Shown here in pieces: positions 16,408 through 25,543 of a stretch of DNA of 64,000 bases. The notes under the pieces were generated by a model. That model did not search any database, was not told the origin of the DNA, and worked only from the letters and a program-made list of their open reading frames with translations. Position 1 is the first letter of the stretch. Each line of letters begins with the position of its first letter. This DNA is from Acidobacteriota bacterium (GTDB taxonomy: Bacteria; Acidobacteriota; Holophagae; Acanthopleuribacterales; Acanthopleuribacteraceae): NCBI GenBank assembly GCA_020637335.1, contig JACJWC010000009.1, positions 62,001 through 126,000 of the forward strand, given 5' to 3'. The translations under genes were made by a program, and so were the position numbers.

Positions 16408-17093
16408 TAATGACTGTCCAACCGGCCTTGGGGCAAGGTGTCATGAACGAGGCGACCTTGATGCAAGGTAATAACGCGATGAGACATGCGCTGAATCATG
16501 TCGCGGTCGTGGGTGGCAACCAGAACCGTGGTGCCATGCATATTAATCTTGGAGAAAAGGTTCATGATCTCGTTGGCCATATCGGGGTCCAGGTTACCGG
16601 TCGGCTCGTCGGCCAACAAGAGAACCGGGTCATTGACGATCGCCCGCGCAATAGCCACACGCTGTTGTTCGCCACCGCTCAACTGCAAAGGATAACAGTG
16701 CGTTTTATGTTGGAGCCCCACCTGCTTAAGCACCGAAAAAGCCTTGCGGCGCCGTTCCTTCAAATCAAACCCCAAGGTTTTAAGCACAAAAGTCACATTC
16801 TCGAAGACAGTTTTGGTGCGAATCAGTTTAAAGTCTTGAAACACAACGCCAATGGAACGACGCAAGCGGGGAATTTTGGTCACAGGCAAGCTGGCAACAT
16901 TTTGGCCGTTCACGAGGATTTGACCCTTGTTGGGGACCTCCTCTCGAATGATCAGCTTGAGTAATGTCGTTTTGCCCGCACCACTGGCTCCGGTCAAAAA
17001 GACGAAGCTGCCGGGTCGCACCGAAAGTGAAACATCGGAAAGGCTGTAGGCATCGCGGTTGTAACTTTTAAACACATGGTAGAAGCGGATCAT
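16407..17093 (-). CDS. ftsE: Cell-division ATP-binding protein FtsE
   Basis: An ABC ATPase of 228 residues with Walker A GASGAGKTT, signature LSGGEQQRVAIARA, and Walker B LLADEPTGNLD, the last typical of FtsE and LolD. The N-terminus IRFYHVFKSY and the neighbouring ftsX make it FtsE rather than LolD. It powers FtsX-dependent activation of cell-wall hydrolases at division. Confidence 0.95.
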   Translation of the reverse strand: MIRFYHVFKSYNRDAYSLSDVSLSVRPGSFVFLTGASGAGKTTLLKLIIREEVPNKGQILVNGQNVASLPVTKIPRLRRSIGVVFQDFKLIRTKTVFENVTFVLKTLGFDLKERRRKAFSVLKQVGLQHKTHCYPLQLSGGEQQRVAIARAIVNDPVLLLADEPTGNLDPDMANEIMNLFSKINMHGTTVLVATHDRDMIQRMSHRVITLHQGRLVHDTLPQGRLDSH

Positions 17094-17134
17094 GAGCGCT
17101 CATGTTAGCGAAAATGGCGAGACCGGGCAAGCAA

Positions 17135-19381
17135 CTAACGACCCTTGCCCTGGATGGTGGGGATCGACACGGGCATGGGCGGGTTCATGACCCCATTTAA
17201 ACGCTGGTACTGAAAATAAGAGCGCAGCACCTTTTGGCAATATTCCTTGGTTTCCGAGTAGGTGATATCCCAGACAAAGCCAATCATAGTTGCGCCAGAG
17301 TCAAAGCTGCGCCAGCGGTTTACCGCATCTTCGCCCGCGTTGTAAGCAGCTATCGAATAAAGCACTACTCCGTCAAATTGGTCCAGTAAATGGTGGACGT
17401 AATTGGCGCCTAACTCTATTGAAACCCGCGGTTGGTACAAGGCTTCAATTTGAAATGGGTTTAATGCCGCAATTTGCTCACCAAAGGTACGCGCCGTAGC
17501 GGGAATGAATTGCATTAAACCGCGGGCTGACGCCACTGATTTGGCCTGTGGATTAAAACGGCTCTCCTCGCGAATAATGGCCAGAAGCAACGATTGGTCT
17601 ACTGTTTTCTGTTGAGCATAATTTTGAATTAGGTTTTGGAATCCATTGGGGTAAAGCCAATCCTGCAGGGCTTGTGGGTAAAGTTCCATGGGCAACCAAC
17701 GCGGGATCCGACGGGCCAAAACTTCCGCATTAAAAATACTCGCAAACGGCACTTGGCCGGCCTTGTACCATTTGGCTTTTAAAAGCAGCGTTTCTTCTTT
17801 GCTCAGGCCATCGCCACCTTGAACCCAGTGCGCGGCGAGATCATAACGACCAATACGGGCCCATTTCGCCGCAACCGAATCCGGGCTTAGTGCCTCGTAA
17901 CCCAAGTCCATATTCCATTGCGGAACAAAGGTTTGTAGATAGGCGCCAAGCTGTCTCCGAGTAAACGGATCTTCAGCGAGCAGGAATCCGACTTGAGCAT
18001 CTTCCAGATTGATTTGCCCCAATTGGAGCCCGGCAAAGATGCGTTTGCCCAATCCGCTTTCGTGAAGGAGTTGGCGCGCCACCAGACCATAAAAGTGGTT
18101 GGGATCGTATTTGGCCAAGGCAATCCAGGTTTCCCCGGCATGGGTGTACTGGCCCTGCAAGTACTCAATTATGCCTTGCCAAAGACGTATTTCAAGCCGA
18201 TCGCCGTAATCGAGTCGATGGGCCGCCAACCGGTTTAAGGCTTGCGCAGCCAGTGCCGGCTCACCGCGTTCTAGCGCCCAGGCAACGGCATTGCGATCGT
18301 AAAACTCATTTAACCATTCCGGCCAATTGCGGCGGTTCATTTGCTCAAAATCTACAAGCCACCCTTGTCTTCGCAAGGCCAAAATGCGCAGGCGTTCACA
18401 CTCAAAATACCACTTGCCACTCAGCTCAAAATACTGGTCCAAAAAGGAAACCACTTCTTTATCGCGTTTGAGCATAAAAAGACAACGTGCGATCTGGAAG
18501 GCGGTTTGTCCGGCATAGTCCGTGTTTTGCAGAAGCGGCCACAGGCGTTGGAAGTGAATTAGGGCCTGGTCGGGATTTTCGTCCTTAAGTTCAGAAAGTG
18601 CCCGAAAATACATGGCCTTGGCGTAATCGGGATGGCGCGGCCCCGCCTCAATCAACTGGTCAAACACCCTCGACGCGCGCACAAATTCGCGATTTCGGTA
18701 ATACACCCAAGCCAGGGTAAACGTGCGTTTTTCGGATTGGAAAAAGGTCGGCCCCAATTCGCTTTCCAAAAGATTGACCGCATCCAAAGCTTCATCACTG
18801 CCGGGCCAGCGCTCCAAAAGATCCCATGCCGTTTGTTGGCCATAGGCTTTTTGATTAAGCGCAAAAGCCCAATGGGCTAGGCGCAGCCGATACTCTTGCA
18901 CTTCACTCGAAGGACCGCGCAGCCGACAAAGTTGTTTCAATTTCTGGAAAGCGAGGGGTCGGGCTCCCAAATGCCACTCCGCTTGAGAATAAAGATCCAG
19001 GTATTGCCGGGCCATTTTCCCCGAGTAGCGACTTTCGGGGAACCGCCGCAGGATATCTGATACCGCCTGCCAGCGTTTCTGGCGGGCGAGTAACTGACCC
19101 AATTCCAGGGCCAACAGCGGATCCGGCTGATGTCTAAATGCCGTGTTTAAGCACCCGATGGCTGTATCCAAATGGCCTTCAGTTTCCGCGATCCACGCCA
19201 TAGTCGCGTCTAGAAGTTCGCTATGGTAGCGCTCGGGATTTAATTCCTCAAGCGTGCGCAGAAGTTGTTTGCCGCGATACCAATCATTGGTCTCAAGAGC
19301 AGCCCGGACTTGGGAAACATTTTTCTCCCAAATCAAATCTTGGCTTCCGTTTTGGAACCCGAGGAGTAGCAAAAAAATCAT
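17135..19381 (-). CDS. Soluble lytic murein transglycosylase (Slt70-like) with TPR-like region
   Basis: The C-terminal about 170 residues are an SLT domain: the catalytic glutamate is in IIREESRFNP, followed by ASARGLMQFIPATA and the AAYNAGEDAVNRW segment. The preceding about 550 residues are helical and TPR-like, as in the ring of Slt70. The protein cleaves peptidoglycan glycan strands to 1,6-anhydro ends in the periplasm. The start is uncertain: ATG at 19381 gives a signal-like MIFLLLLGF but has no clear ribosome site, while a GTG at 19417 would add basic residues. It follows HIT and precedes ftsEX, suggesting hydrolysis linked to division. Confidence 0.88.
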   Translation of the reverse strand: MIFLLLLGFQNGSQDLIWEKNVSQVRAALETNDWYRGKQLLRTLEELNPERYHSELLDATMAWIAETEGHLDTAIGCLNTAFRHQPDPLLALELGQLLARQKRWQAVSDILRRFPESRYSGKMARQYLDLYSQAEWHLGARPLAFQKLKQLCRLRGPSSEVQEYRLRLAHWAFALNQKAYGQQTAWDLLERWPGSDEALDAVNLLESELGPTFFQSEKRTFTLAWVYYRNREFVRASRVFDQLIEAGPRHPDYAKAMYFRALSELKDENPDQALIHFQRLWPLLQNTDYAGQTAFQIARCLFMLKRDKEVVSFLDQYFELSGKWYFECERLRILALRRQGWLVDFEQMNRRNWPEWLNEFYDRNAVAWALERGEPALAAQALNRLAAHRLDYGDRLEIRLWQGIIEYLQGQYTHAGETWIALAKYDPNHFYGLVARQLLHESGLGKRIFAGLQLGQINLEDAQVGFLLAEDPFTRRQLGAYLQTFVPQWNMDLGYEALSPDSVAAKWARIGRYDLAAHWVQGGDGLSKEETLLLKAKWYKAGQVPFASIFNAEVLARRIPRWLPMELYPQALQDWLYPNGFQNLIQNYAQQKTVDQSLLLAIIREESRFNPQAKSVASARGLMQFIPATARTFGEQIAALNPFQIEALYQPRVSIELGANYVHHLLDQFDGVVLYSIAAYNAGEDAVNRWRSFDSGATMIGFVWDITYSETKEYCQKVLRSYFQYQRLNGVMNPPMPVSIPTIQGKGR

Positions 19382-19391
19382 GGAGAATAAT

Positions 19392-19724
19392 TTAGCCGGG
19401 CGGCCACCCGAAGGCACGCCCGCCCAGCAAATGAAAATGCAAGTGAAAAACAGATTGACCCGCACCCGCGCCATTATTGGTCACAACACGATAGTCGGTC
19501 AGCCCTTCCGCCTGTGCAATCTGGGAAATGTGAAACATTAAATGCCCCAGAACAGCGCAATCTTGCTCCGACATGGCGGCCAAATTGGTAATCGGTTTTT
19601 TGGGGATGACCAAAATGTGGACCGGTGCTTGGGGTTGAATATCGCGAAAGGCCAAGATTAAATCATCCTCATAGACAATCGAGGCCGGAATTTCACGGTT
19701 AATAATTTTCTGAAAGATGGTCAA
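19392..19724 (-). CDS. HIT family (Hint/HinT-like) nucleotide hydrolase
   Basis: A small HIT protein of 110 residues with the catalytic histidine triad HLHFHLLGG near the C-terminus and the entry TIFQKIINREIPA typical of HinT purine-nucleoside phosphoramidases. A TTG start at 19724 fits best: GAGG lies seven bases upstream and it begins just after the stop of the preceding gene. An ATG further upstream would lie inside that gene. Confidence 0.92.
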   Translation of the reverse strand: MTIFQKIINREIPASIVYEDDLILAFRDIQPQAPVHILVIPKKPITNLAAMSEQDCAVLGHLMFHISQIAQAEGLTDYRVVTNNGAGAGQSVFHLHFHLLGGRAFGWPPG

Positions 19725-19732
19725 ACTGAACC

Positions 19733-21787
19733 TCAGAAGGCTTTGAAGTGGACACCGACCGTGGTCCAAACTTTGACTTTAACGCCTAGTTTGGTGCCGG
19801 GATTCCATTTTAAGCGCTTAACGTATTTAATGGCTTCTTCTTCCATGCCGAAATCATCGGTGCCCGGCTTAATTGGGCTGCGCATGATTTTCAGGTCATC
19901 CACCTTGCCTTTTTCTGTGACAAGCACCTCGAACAGGAACAAGGCCATTTCGCCCTGTTTAAACGCGCCTGAGCGAACCGCCTTGGGTGGGATTTCCAGC
20001 ATGCGCGAACGATCGGCTAGGGTTGGGATATTGACATATTCATCCAGCTCAACCAGTTCGCCTTCCTCAGGTGTTACCGGGGGTTTCCGCACAGGCGCCG
20101 GAGCAGGCTCAGCTTTGGTTTCAACAACCGGATTTGGCTTGGTTTCAGCAGGTTTCTGGCTGACGGTGGGTTCAGGTTTCGTGGTTGTGGGTTCTGGCGA
20201 TTTGGCGACAGATTCCGATTGGGTGTTGGGTTTTTGCACCGGAACTTGGGTTGGGGTCGGCTGTTTTTCGACCGGTTTGGCATCGTTTTGAACGACTTTG
20301 CGGGTGGATTGGTCCGGGCCTTTTTCCGGCTCATCCTTACTCTTCTGCAGTTGGGCTTCACGTTCTTCAATTTGTTGCTCTAAGAATTTGCGTTTCTGTT
20401 CTTCCTGAGCCAATTTCAATTTGAATTCCGTCTCTTTGATTTGGGCTTCTAATTCTTCTTTTTCGCGCATTTCTTGCTCGCGCTGTTGATCGGCTAACTG
20501 CTGACGCAAGGCATCGATTTCGGCCCGCATCAATTCTTCTTCCATTTCTTTTTGTTTCTGGACCTCTTCCTTCTTCTCGGCCATTAAAGCTTGCTGTTGG
20601 GCAATCAGGTTTTCGTCAACTTTGGGTCCTTTTTCCTTGCCTAGAAACATGAATCCGCCAACTCCTGCTGCAGCCAGGACAACAACTGCAACAATAATGA
20701 GGGGCAACTTACTTTTGGCCGGTTGTTGCTGGGGGGGTCGATCCGCCATTTTTGTGGGCATTACGACTTCCTGACGCGGTGGTGGTGGCGGTGCAGAAGC
20801 TGAAGGAACCGGTATACTGGGCGAGGAGATCGATTTTTCGAGTGCCCCGTAATCTTTGGTTTTTTCCTCGCCAATGCGGGTCGTAAATTCCTCTATTTCG
20901 GAGCGGAACGCCGAGTGCATGAAAAATGCGAGGTTAAAGGTGGTGGGTGAATACTCACCACTAAAGAGCAGGCTGTCCATATCTGACACCATCTGTTTGA
21001 TGTCGCGATAGGATTCAGGGCCATGGGGGTCTATAGCATTCACAATGATGCGGGCAATATTACTGGGAATGGGTTCGGCATCGGAGGCCGTAGGCGTTTG
21101 CATGATGCGGTCTCGAGCATTGATCTGTCGGCCTTGGGCGTAAAAAGGCTCGCCGGTCAGCATTTCAAAAAGAATGACACCAGAGGCGAACACATCAAAA
21201 CGGGCATTATCCCCGGACCCTGCATGCTGGGCTTCGGGCAGATAGTTGCGGAAGTGCTCGGCAATCGGTGTGTGGTTGGCCAAAACGGCCCGCAGAGCGG
21301 AGCTGGCTGCAAAACCTTTGAGTTTGATTTCCCCTTCGTTGGAAATAAGCACAAAACTGGGGTTCAGAAAACCGTGGTTGACTTTGTTATCCTTGGCAAA
21401 GGATAAAGCGGTAACCATTTTAGAGGCGACCAAGATGGAATGGTCGATACTGAACGGAAAGCCTTCGGATCGCGACCGATCCAAAACCTGCTGGAGACTA
21501 AAGCCTTCCAAATATTCGCTGACCGTTGCCAACTGGCCACCCTCATTAATCGAGGTGATTTTGCGTAAGATATTAGGATGCTGAAGCTTAATAGCCGAAA
21601 TTGAAAAAGCTCCCAACTGATCCGCAAAGGTCCGATCAGCGGCTAGGCCGGGCTGAAAAATATCCAGGCGAACATGCTGGCTTAACTTGCCACCTTCTAT
21701 TTCGCCGCCGCGTACCGACCGATGCATCGGTGTATTTTCTTCTTCCTGGAACAGGAAGTAATTCCCTAACCGAGGGTGACCAGCCAT
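19733..21787 (-). CDS. Pseudokinase-transmembrane-TonB fusion protein
   Basis: Residues about 1-290 fold like a Ser/Thr kinase but lack the catalytic parts. The HRD loop reads VNHGFLNPS, the DFG position reads LKGFAAS, and the ATP-anchoring lysine is missing. Kinase-lobe helices such as DVFASGVILFEMLTGEPF are clear. A proline-rich linker, one membrane helix (about 363-384), a charged coiled coil (about 392-480) and a Pro/Thr/Lys-rich stretch follow. The end (about 585-686) is a TonB C-terminal-type domain. The topology puts the pseudokinase in the cytoplasm and the TonB domain in the periplasm. The start is the ATG at 21787, seven bases after GGAGG; another ATG lies two codons before. HIT follows. 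Confidence 0.8.
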   Translation of the reverse strand: MAGHPRLGNYFLFQEEENTPMHRSVRGGEIEGGKLSQHVRLDIFQPGLAADRTFADQLGAFSISAIKLQHPNILRKITSINEGGQLATVSEYLEGFSLQQVLDRSRSEGFPFSIDHSILVASKMVTALSFAKDNKVNHGFLNPSFVLISNEGEIKLKGFAASSALRAVLANHTPIAEHFRNYLPEAQHAGSGDNARFDVFASGVILFEMLTGEPFYAQGRQINARDRIMQTPTASDAEPIPSNIARIIVNAIDPHGPESYRDIKQMVSDMDSLLFSGEYSPTTFNLAFFMHSAFRSEIEEFTTRIGEEKTKDYGALEKSISSPSIPVPSASAPPPPPRQEVVMPTKMADRPPQQQPAKSKLPLIIVAVVVLAAAGVGGFMFLGKEKGPKVDENLIAQQQALMAEKKEEVQKQKEMEEELMRAEIDALRQQLADQQREQEMREKEELEAQIKETEFKLKLAQEEQKRKFLEQQIEEREAQLQKSKDEPEKGPDQSTRKVVQNDAKPVEKQPTPTQVPVQKPNTQSESVAKSPEPTTTKPEPTVSQKPAETKPNPVVETKAEPAPAPVRKPPVTPEEGELVELDEYVNIPTLADRSRMLEIPPKAVRSGAFKQGEMALFLFEVLVTEKGKVDDLKIMRSPIKPGTDDFGMEEEAIKYVKRLKWNPGTKLGVKVKVWTTVGVHFKAF

Positions 21788-21832
21788 ATCCATCCTCCTG
21801 CACGTGAACCTTTGGATTTTCAGTCTTTAAGC

Positions 21833-21856
21833 TAACAGAAAAAGCAACGATGTCAA
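21833..21856 (-). promoter_or_regulatory. Promoter of the pseudokinase-TonB gene
   Basis: On the minus strand TTGACA (21856-21851) is followed 16-17 bases later by TAGCTT/AGCTTA, a moderate -10. It lies about 60 bases before the gene start. No strong terminator was seen between this and the upstream lapAB-like gene. Confidence 0.5.
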
Positions 21857-21974
21857 TATGGAGCTTTCAGACCTGCGGGAAAGAAAGCCCCTGTTCTCGC
21901 ATCGGGCCATTCATCGTTAAAGATGAGTGGAGCCCAAAAAAGTTTCAACTGCAGACCAACCCAGTCAGATGCGC

Positions 21975-23291
21975 TCAATAGTAGATCGGATTGTGGTCTG
22001 GCTCTTTTTCCTTGAGCAAGCGAATGGCCGAATCCAATTGATTCCATTGTTTGCACTGATTGCAGCGCGCACTCCATTTAACATGGTAAGTCTGGCAGGA
22101 ACGGCATTGAAGCGATGCCGTATTTTCGGCTTTGGGATCTACTGCGTTGCGCAGGATTTTGTAGGCTTCTTCGTATTTCAAACGACGCGCCTTACCATCC
22201 GCAACCAGGAGCCCCAATTGAGTGAAGCCTTCATACTGCTTCACCAAGGGTTCCAAAATATTGAGGCTTTCGTCGGTCATTTCCAACTTTTTGTACAAGC
22301 GTCCGGTTTGGAAACGGACAACAGGATCATCGTTTTTCGCTAACATTTGGCGATAAATCTGCAGGACATCCTCAGGTCGACCCTGCTCCAGGTAATACAA
22401 CTCAAGGCGGCTCAAAAACTCGGGGTGACCGGTCGTTTCAAAACCCTTTTCCAGGGTGCGCAACGCGCGACGTTCGTCGCCCTGCTCAAAATACACTTCT
22501 GATTGAAGTAAAAGTGCTGGAATAAATTGCGGATGGTCCTTTTGCAATTTTTGCAAATCATCCATATCTTTGCGGCCCAATTTGGACAACTTGAAGTGGG
22601 ACATAAGATGTTCGTAAAGCAAGGCAGGTTGTTTTTCCTGATAAAAGGCGGGATCCTGGTCGGCAAAAGGTTCCAACAGCTCTAGGGCGCGCTCCCACTG
22701 ACTTTTGCGTTCAGCCAGATCGATTCTCAATTTGCGCGGACGCACGGCCTCAGGATTTTTCTCGAGCATAAAATCGAGGATTTTAGTGGCTTGATCCTCT
22801 TTACCGGTCTTCAACAGGGCCTCGACGAGTTCAAAACCCGCTAAGTCAGAGCCTAGATCCCAGGCCTCCTTCAGCGATTTTAACGCCTCGCTCAGGTTGC
22901 CTTGACCTTGCAGGCACTGGGCCTGGAGATAGGCTTTGTAACTGGCCTCTAAGGGCAAACTGTTGAGCGCAACGCGCGCCTTGCCAAATTCGCCCAAGGC
23001 CATGAGGTTTTGAACAGAGAGCAAAGACTGACCCAATTCCTTAAAAGCGCGTTTGTCTTCCTGGAAGAGACGGATCTTTTTGCGATCGCCCATACGCTTG
23101 ATGCCGAAATAGAAAAAGCACACAAACACGCTACTTAAAAGAGAAATAAACCACAACTGCACAATGGTCATTTCCAGCCCAAAAAATTGGATAAAGGCAG
23201 TCATTTGGGCTTGATTCGCGCGATAAAAAACAATCAATAAAATTCCGCAAATCATCCAAAAAACAAGTGTCATGATGGTGCGGGGTTTCAT
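21975..23291 (-). CDS. LapA-LapB-like fusion: two membrane helices, TPRs and rubredoxin-like zinc domain
   Basis: In enterobacteria LapA (two helices, DUF1049) and LapB (one helix, TPRs, rubredoxin-like metal site) are separate neighbours that control LpxC turnover and lipopolysaccharide assembly. Here one 438-residue protein has two N-terminal helices (about 8-24 and 45-63), a TPR solenoid to about residue 380, and a C-terminal metal site with cysteines C396, C399, C410 and C413. The helical pair looks like LapA joined to LapB. The function is likely control of envelope or LPS synthesis by family. It is 11 bases downstream of rlmH. Confidence 0.8.
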   Translation of the reverse strand: MKPRTIMTLVFWMICGILLIVFYRANQAQMTAFIQFFGLEMTIVQLWFISLLSSVFVCFFYFGIKRMGDRKKIRLFQEDKRAFKELGQSLLSVQNLMALGEFGKARVALNSLPLEASYKAYLQAQCLQGQGNLSEALKSLKEAWDLGSDLAGFELVEALLKTGKEDQATKILDFMLEKNPEAVRPRKLRIDLAERKSQWERALELLEPFADQDPAFYQEKQPALLYEHLMSHFKLSKLGRKDMDDLQKLQKDHPQFIPALLLQSEVYFEQGDERRALRTLEKGFETTGHPEFLSRLELYYLEQGRPEDVLQIYRQMLAKNDDPVVRFQTGRLYKKLEMTDESLNILEPLVKQYEGFTQLGLLVADGKARRLKYEEAYKILRNAVDPKAENTASLQCRSCQTYHVKWSARCNQCKQWNQLDSAIRLLKEKEPDHNPIYY

Positions 23292-23302
23292 GTTTGGGCC
23301 CT

Positions 23303-23782
23303 TTACTCTTCGTGGTGATAAGGATGGTTATGGCGAATAGCCAGAGACCGATACAATTGTTCGACAAGCAAGACGCGAGCCAAGCCATGCGGGAAGGTCA
23401 TTTTGCTGAGCGACAAAAGCTGATTGGCCCGTTGACGCAGGTTGCTGTCAACACCATAAGAGCCACCGATCAAAAAAGAAAAACGAGCTTGTCCATCACT
23501 GAGTTGTTGATCGAAAAAGGTTGCCATCTGGGGTGAAGTCATTTGCTGCCCCCGTTCATCGAGGATCACCAGAAAATCTTTGCCGTCCCAACGCTCTAAA
23601 AAACGCTGGGCTTCCAGCATACGCGCCTTATCGGCCGATTCGGATTGGATATTGAGCGGCTTTAATACAATTTGTTCAAACTTGGCCCAGGGTTGAAGCC
23701 GTTCGGTATAGCGCCGCACCAAATCGTCTTCTGGCGATCGATTGCGCGGCTTACCAAACCAAAATAAACGGATCCCGATCAT
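23303..23782 (-). CDS. rlmH: 23S rRNA pseudouridine-1915 N3-methyltransferase
   Basis: RlmH is a small SPOUT (knotted) methyltransferase that modifies the ribosome A-site helix 69. The 159 residues show the family C-terminal half: ILDERGQQMTS, FLIGGSYGVD for SAM binding, and SLSKMTFPHGLARVLLVEQLYR. The ATG at 23782 overlaps the rsfS stop as ATGA; a start 12 codons upstream is unlikely. Confidence 0.95.
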   Translation of the reverse strand: MIGIRLFWFGKPRNRSPEDDLVRRYTERLQPWAKFEQIVLKPLNIQSESADKARMLEAQRFLERWDGKDFLVILDERGQQMTSPQMATFFDQQLSDGQARFSFLIGGSYGVDSNLRQRANQLLSLSKMTFPHGLARVLLVEQLYRSLAIRHNHPYHHEE

Positions 23783-24126
23783 GCGGGACTGGAATAAACC
23801 TGCGGGCACCGTTGCCAAAGCGCCTCGATCCCAAAGAACTCGCGCTTATCGGGTTGAAACAGATGGACCAAAATATCGCCAAAATCAATTAAGCACCATT
23901 CCGCGAGGTCGAGACCTTCCCAGCCCAACGGTGGGCAATCCGCTTTTTTAGCGAGTAATATCAGGGCTTCGGCCAAAGATTGGATTTGCACAGAAGAGGT
24001 TCCGGACAAGAACAAAAAGAAGTCTGCATAGGAGCAAACGCCGCGAACATCGTAGGCCTTGATGTCAAATGCTTTAAATTCTTCGGCCTTTTCGATCAGG
24101 GCCTGTAGTTTTTGTTCAGTATTCAT
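23779..24126 (-). CDS. rsfS: Ribosomal silencing factor RsfS
   Basis: RsfS binds uL14 and blocks joining of ribosomal subunits when nutrients are short. The 115 residues carry the family core: DIKAYDVRGVCSYADFF, then GTSSVQIQSLAEAL and the end WCLIDFGDILVHLF. The start at 24126 has GGAG upstream and follows the obg stop; a longer frame would overlap obg. It commonly neighbours obg and rlmH, as here. Confidence 0.95.
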   Translation of the reverse strand: MNTEQKLQALIEKAEEFKAFDIKAYDVRGVCSYADFFLFLSGTSSVQIQSLAEALILLAKKADCPPLGWEGLDLAEWCLIDFGDILVHLFQPDKREFFGIEALWQRCPQVYSSPA

Positions 24127-24136
24127 CACGACTCCG

Positions 24137-25219
24137 TCAGGACAGCTCATCAAGGGGATCAGAGCTCATTTTGGGTGTAGGCACGGGTTCTTCGATTTCG
24201 GGCAAATGCCAAGTTCCGCGCTCGGCTTTAACGCCTTCAAAGAGGCGTTGGACCAGACGCGCAGTGTTGATTTTTTTCATGGCCGAAATTTCGAACACTT
24301 CGATTCCGTTAGAGGTCAATTCTGTAGACAAGGTCCGAACCGCATCGGCAACTTCGCCCCAAACCAAATCGCATTTGGTAAAGGCAACAAAGCGTTTTTT
24401 GCGGGCCAGGCGCGGGTTGAACTTGACTAACTCGCCATCCAGAATACGATAGGCATCCGCGACGGGCGTTGTCGGATCCAGGGGATCGATGAGGAAAAGC
24501 AGGATACCGGTCCGTTCAATGTGCTTGATGAAGCGCAAGCCCAAACCAGCGCCATCAGAAGCGCCCTCGATAATGCCGGGAATATCGGCCATCACGAATC
24601 CATCAAAGGAGTCGGCCTGGACCACACCCAGACTGGGTTCCAGGGTAGTGAAGGGATAGTCGGCTACTTTAGGACGGGCGGCCGAGACTGCGCGCACCAG
24701 CGTGCTTTTGCCTGCATTGGGGAACCCAACCAGACCCACATCAGCCATCATCTTGAGCTCAAGTGCCAGCAGACGCTCTTCGCCGGGCTGACCATCCTGG
24801 GCGAAACGCGGTGCCTGATGCGTGGAAGTGGTGAAGTGGGCATTACCTTTACCACCGCGTCCACCAACAGCAATCTCGACGGCATCTTCAGGTCCAGTCA
24901 AGTCCGCTAACAAGGTTTGCGTCATCCGATCCCGGATCAGAGTTCCTCTGGGCACAAATAGGACCAAGTCGTCTCCACTGGCACCCGTTTGATTGGATGG
25001 ACCCCCGCGTTTGCCATCTGGAGCGCGGTAGCGCCGCAGGTTGCGCAGGGGCAGCAAGGTATTCAAGGCCGGGTTCACTTTGACCCAAACGCTGCCACCA
25101 TTTCCGCCATTACCACCGTCAGGCCCACCAAATGGGGCATATTTTTCACGGCGAAAACTGACAGCGCCATGCCCGCCAGCACCGGAATAAACGTCGATTT
25201 CAAGTTGGTCAATAAACAT
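24137..25219 (-). CDS. obg: Obg family GTPase (CgtA)
   Basis: An essential ribosome-assembly GTPase of 360 residues. The glycine-rich Obg fold (FIDQLEIDVYSGAGGHGAVSF in part, then GGPDGGNGGNGGSVW) occupies residues 1-158. The G domain follows with Walker A GFPNAGKST, switch II DIPGIIEGAS, and the specificity motif FTKCDLVW. The ATG at 25219 lacks a ribosome-binding site because the sequence just before it is a T-rich hairpin tail. Confidence 0.95.
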   Translation of the reverse strand: MFIDQLEIDVYSGAGGHGAVSFRREKYAPFGGPDGGNGGNGGSVWVKVNPALNTLLPLRNLRRYRAPDGKRGGPSNQTGASGDDLVLFVPRGTLIRDRMTQTLLADLTGPEDAVEIAVGGRGGKGNAHFTTSTHQAPRFAQDGQPGEERLLALELKMMADVGLVGFPNAGKSTLVRAVSAARPKVADYPFTTLEPSLGVVQADSFDGFVMADIPGIIEGASDGAGLGLRFIKHIERTGILLFLIDPLDPTTPVADAYRILDGELVKFNPRLARKKRFVAFTKCDLVWGEVADAVRTLSTELTSNGIEVFEISAMKKINTARLVQRLFEGVKAERGTWHLPEIEEPVPTPKMSSDPLDELS

Positions 25220-25223
25220 AAAA

Positions 25224-25248
25224 ACAGAAAAAGCCGCATGCGCGGCTT
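25224..25248 (-). terminator. Hairpin with T run between rpmA and obg
   Basis: On the minus strand AAGCCGC-GCAT-GCGGCTTTTT forms a compact stem with a T run, ending only a few bases before the obg ATG. It looks like a rho-independent terminator that could limit read-through from the ribosomal protein genes into obg, or a processing site. GGAGG overlaps its 5' side. Confidence 0.65.
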
Positions 25249-25272
25249 CCTCCAAATCGGAAAATAGGTGGA

Positions 25273-25530
25273 TTAAACGACAGGAACGATATTGACAAAC
25301 TTGCCCAAGCGACCGCGATCGCGGAACTCGACATGTCCATCAACCAGGGCAAATAACGTATCGTCTTTACCCAAGCCAACATTGTTGCCCGGCTTAAAAC
25401 GCGTCCCACGCTGACGAACCAGGATGGAACCGCCACTCACCAATTGTCCACCAAACCGCTTGACGCCAAGCCGTTTTGATTGAGAATCGCGTCCGTTACG
25501 GGAACTGCCGACGCCTTTCTTATGTGCCAT
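25273..25530 (-). CDS. rpmA: 50S ribosomal protein L27
   Basis: An 85-residue bL27 whose flexible N-terminus reaches the peptidyl-transferase centre. It begins MAHKKGVGSSRNGRDSQSKR and has GGSILVRQRGT, both highly conserved. There is no cleavable N-terminal extension of the Firmicutes kind. It lies 13 bases after rplU in the standard rplU-rpmA-obg order. Confidence 0.98.
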   Translation of the reverse strand: MAHKKGVGSSRNGRDSQSKRLGVKRFGGQLVSGGSILVRQRGTRFKPGNNVGLGKDDTLFALVDGHVEFRDRGRLGKFVNIVPVV

Positions 25531-25543
25531 GACTCACCTCAGT

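Noticed and set aside
16410..16964. 184-residue open frame opposite ftsE
   Set aside because: It is a shadow of the ftsE gene, which has clear ABC motifs.
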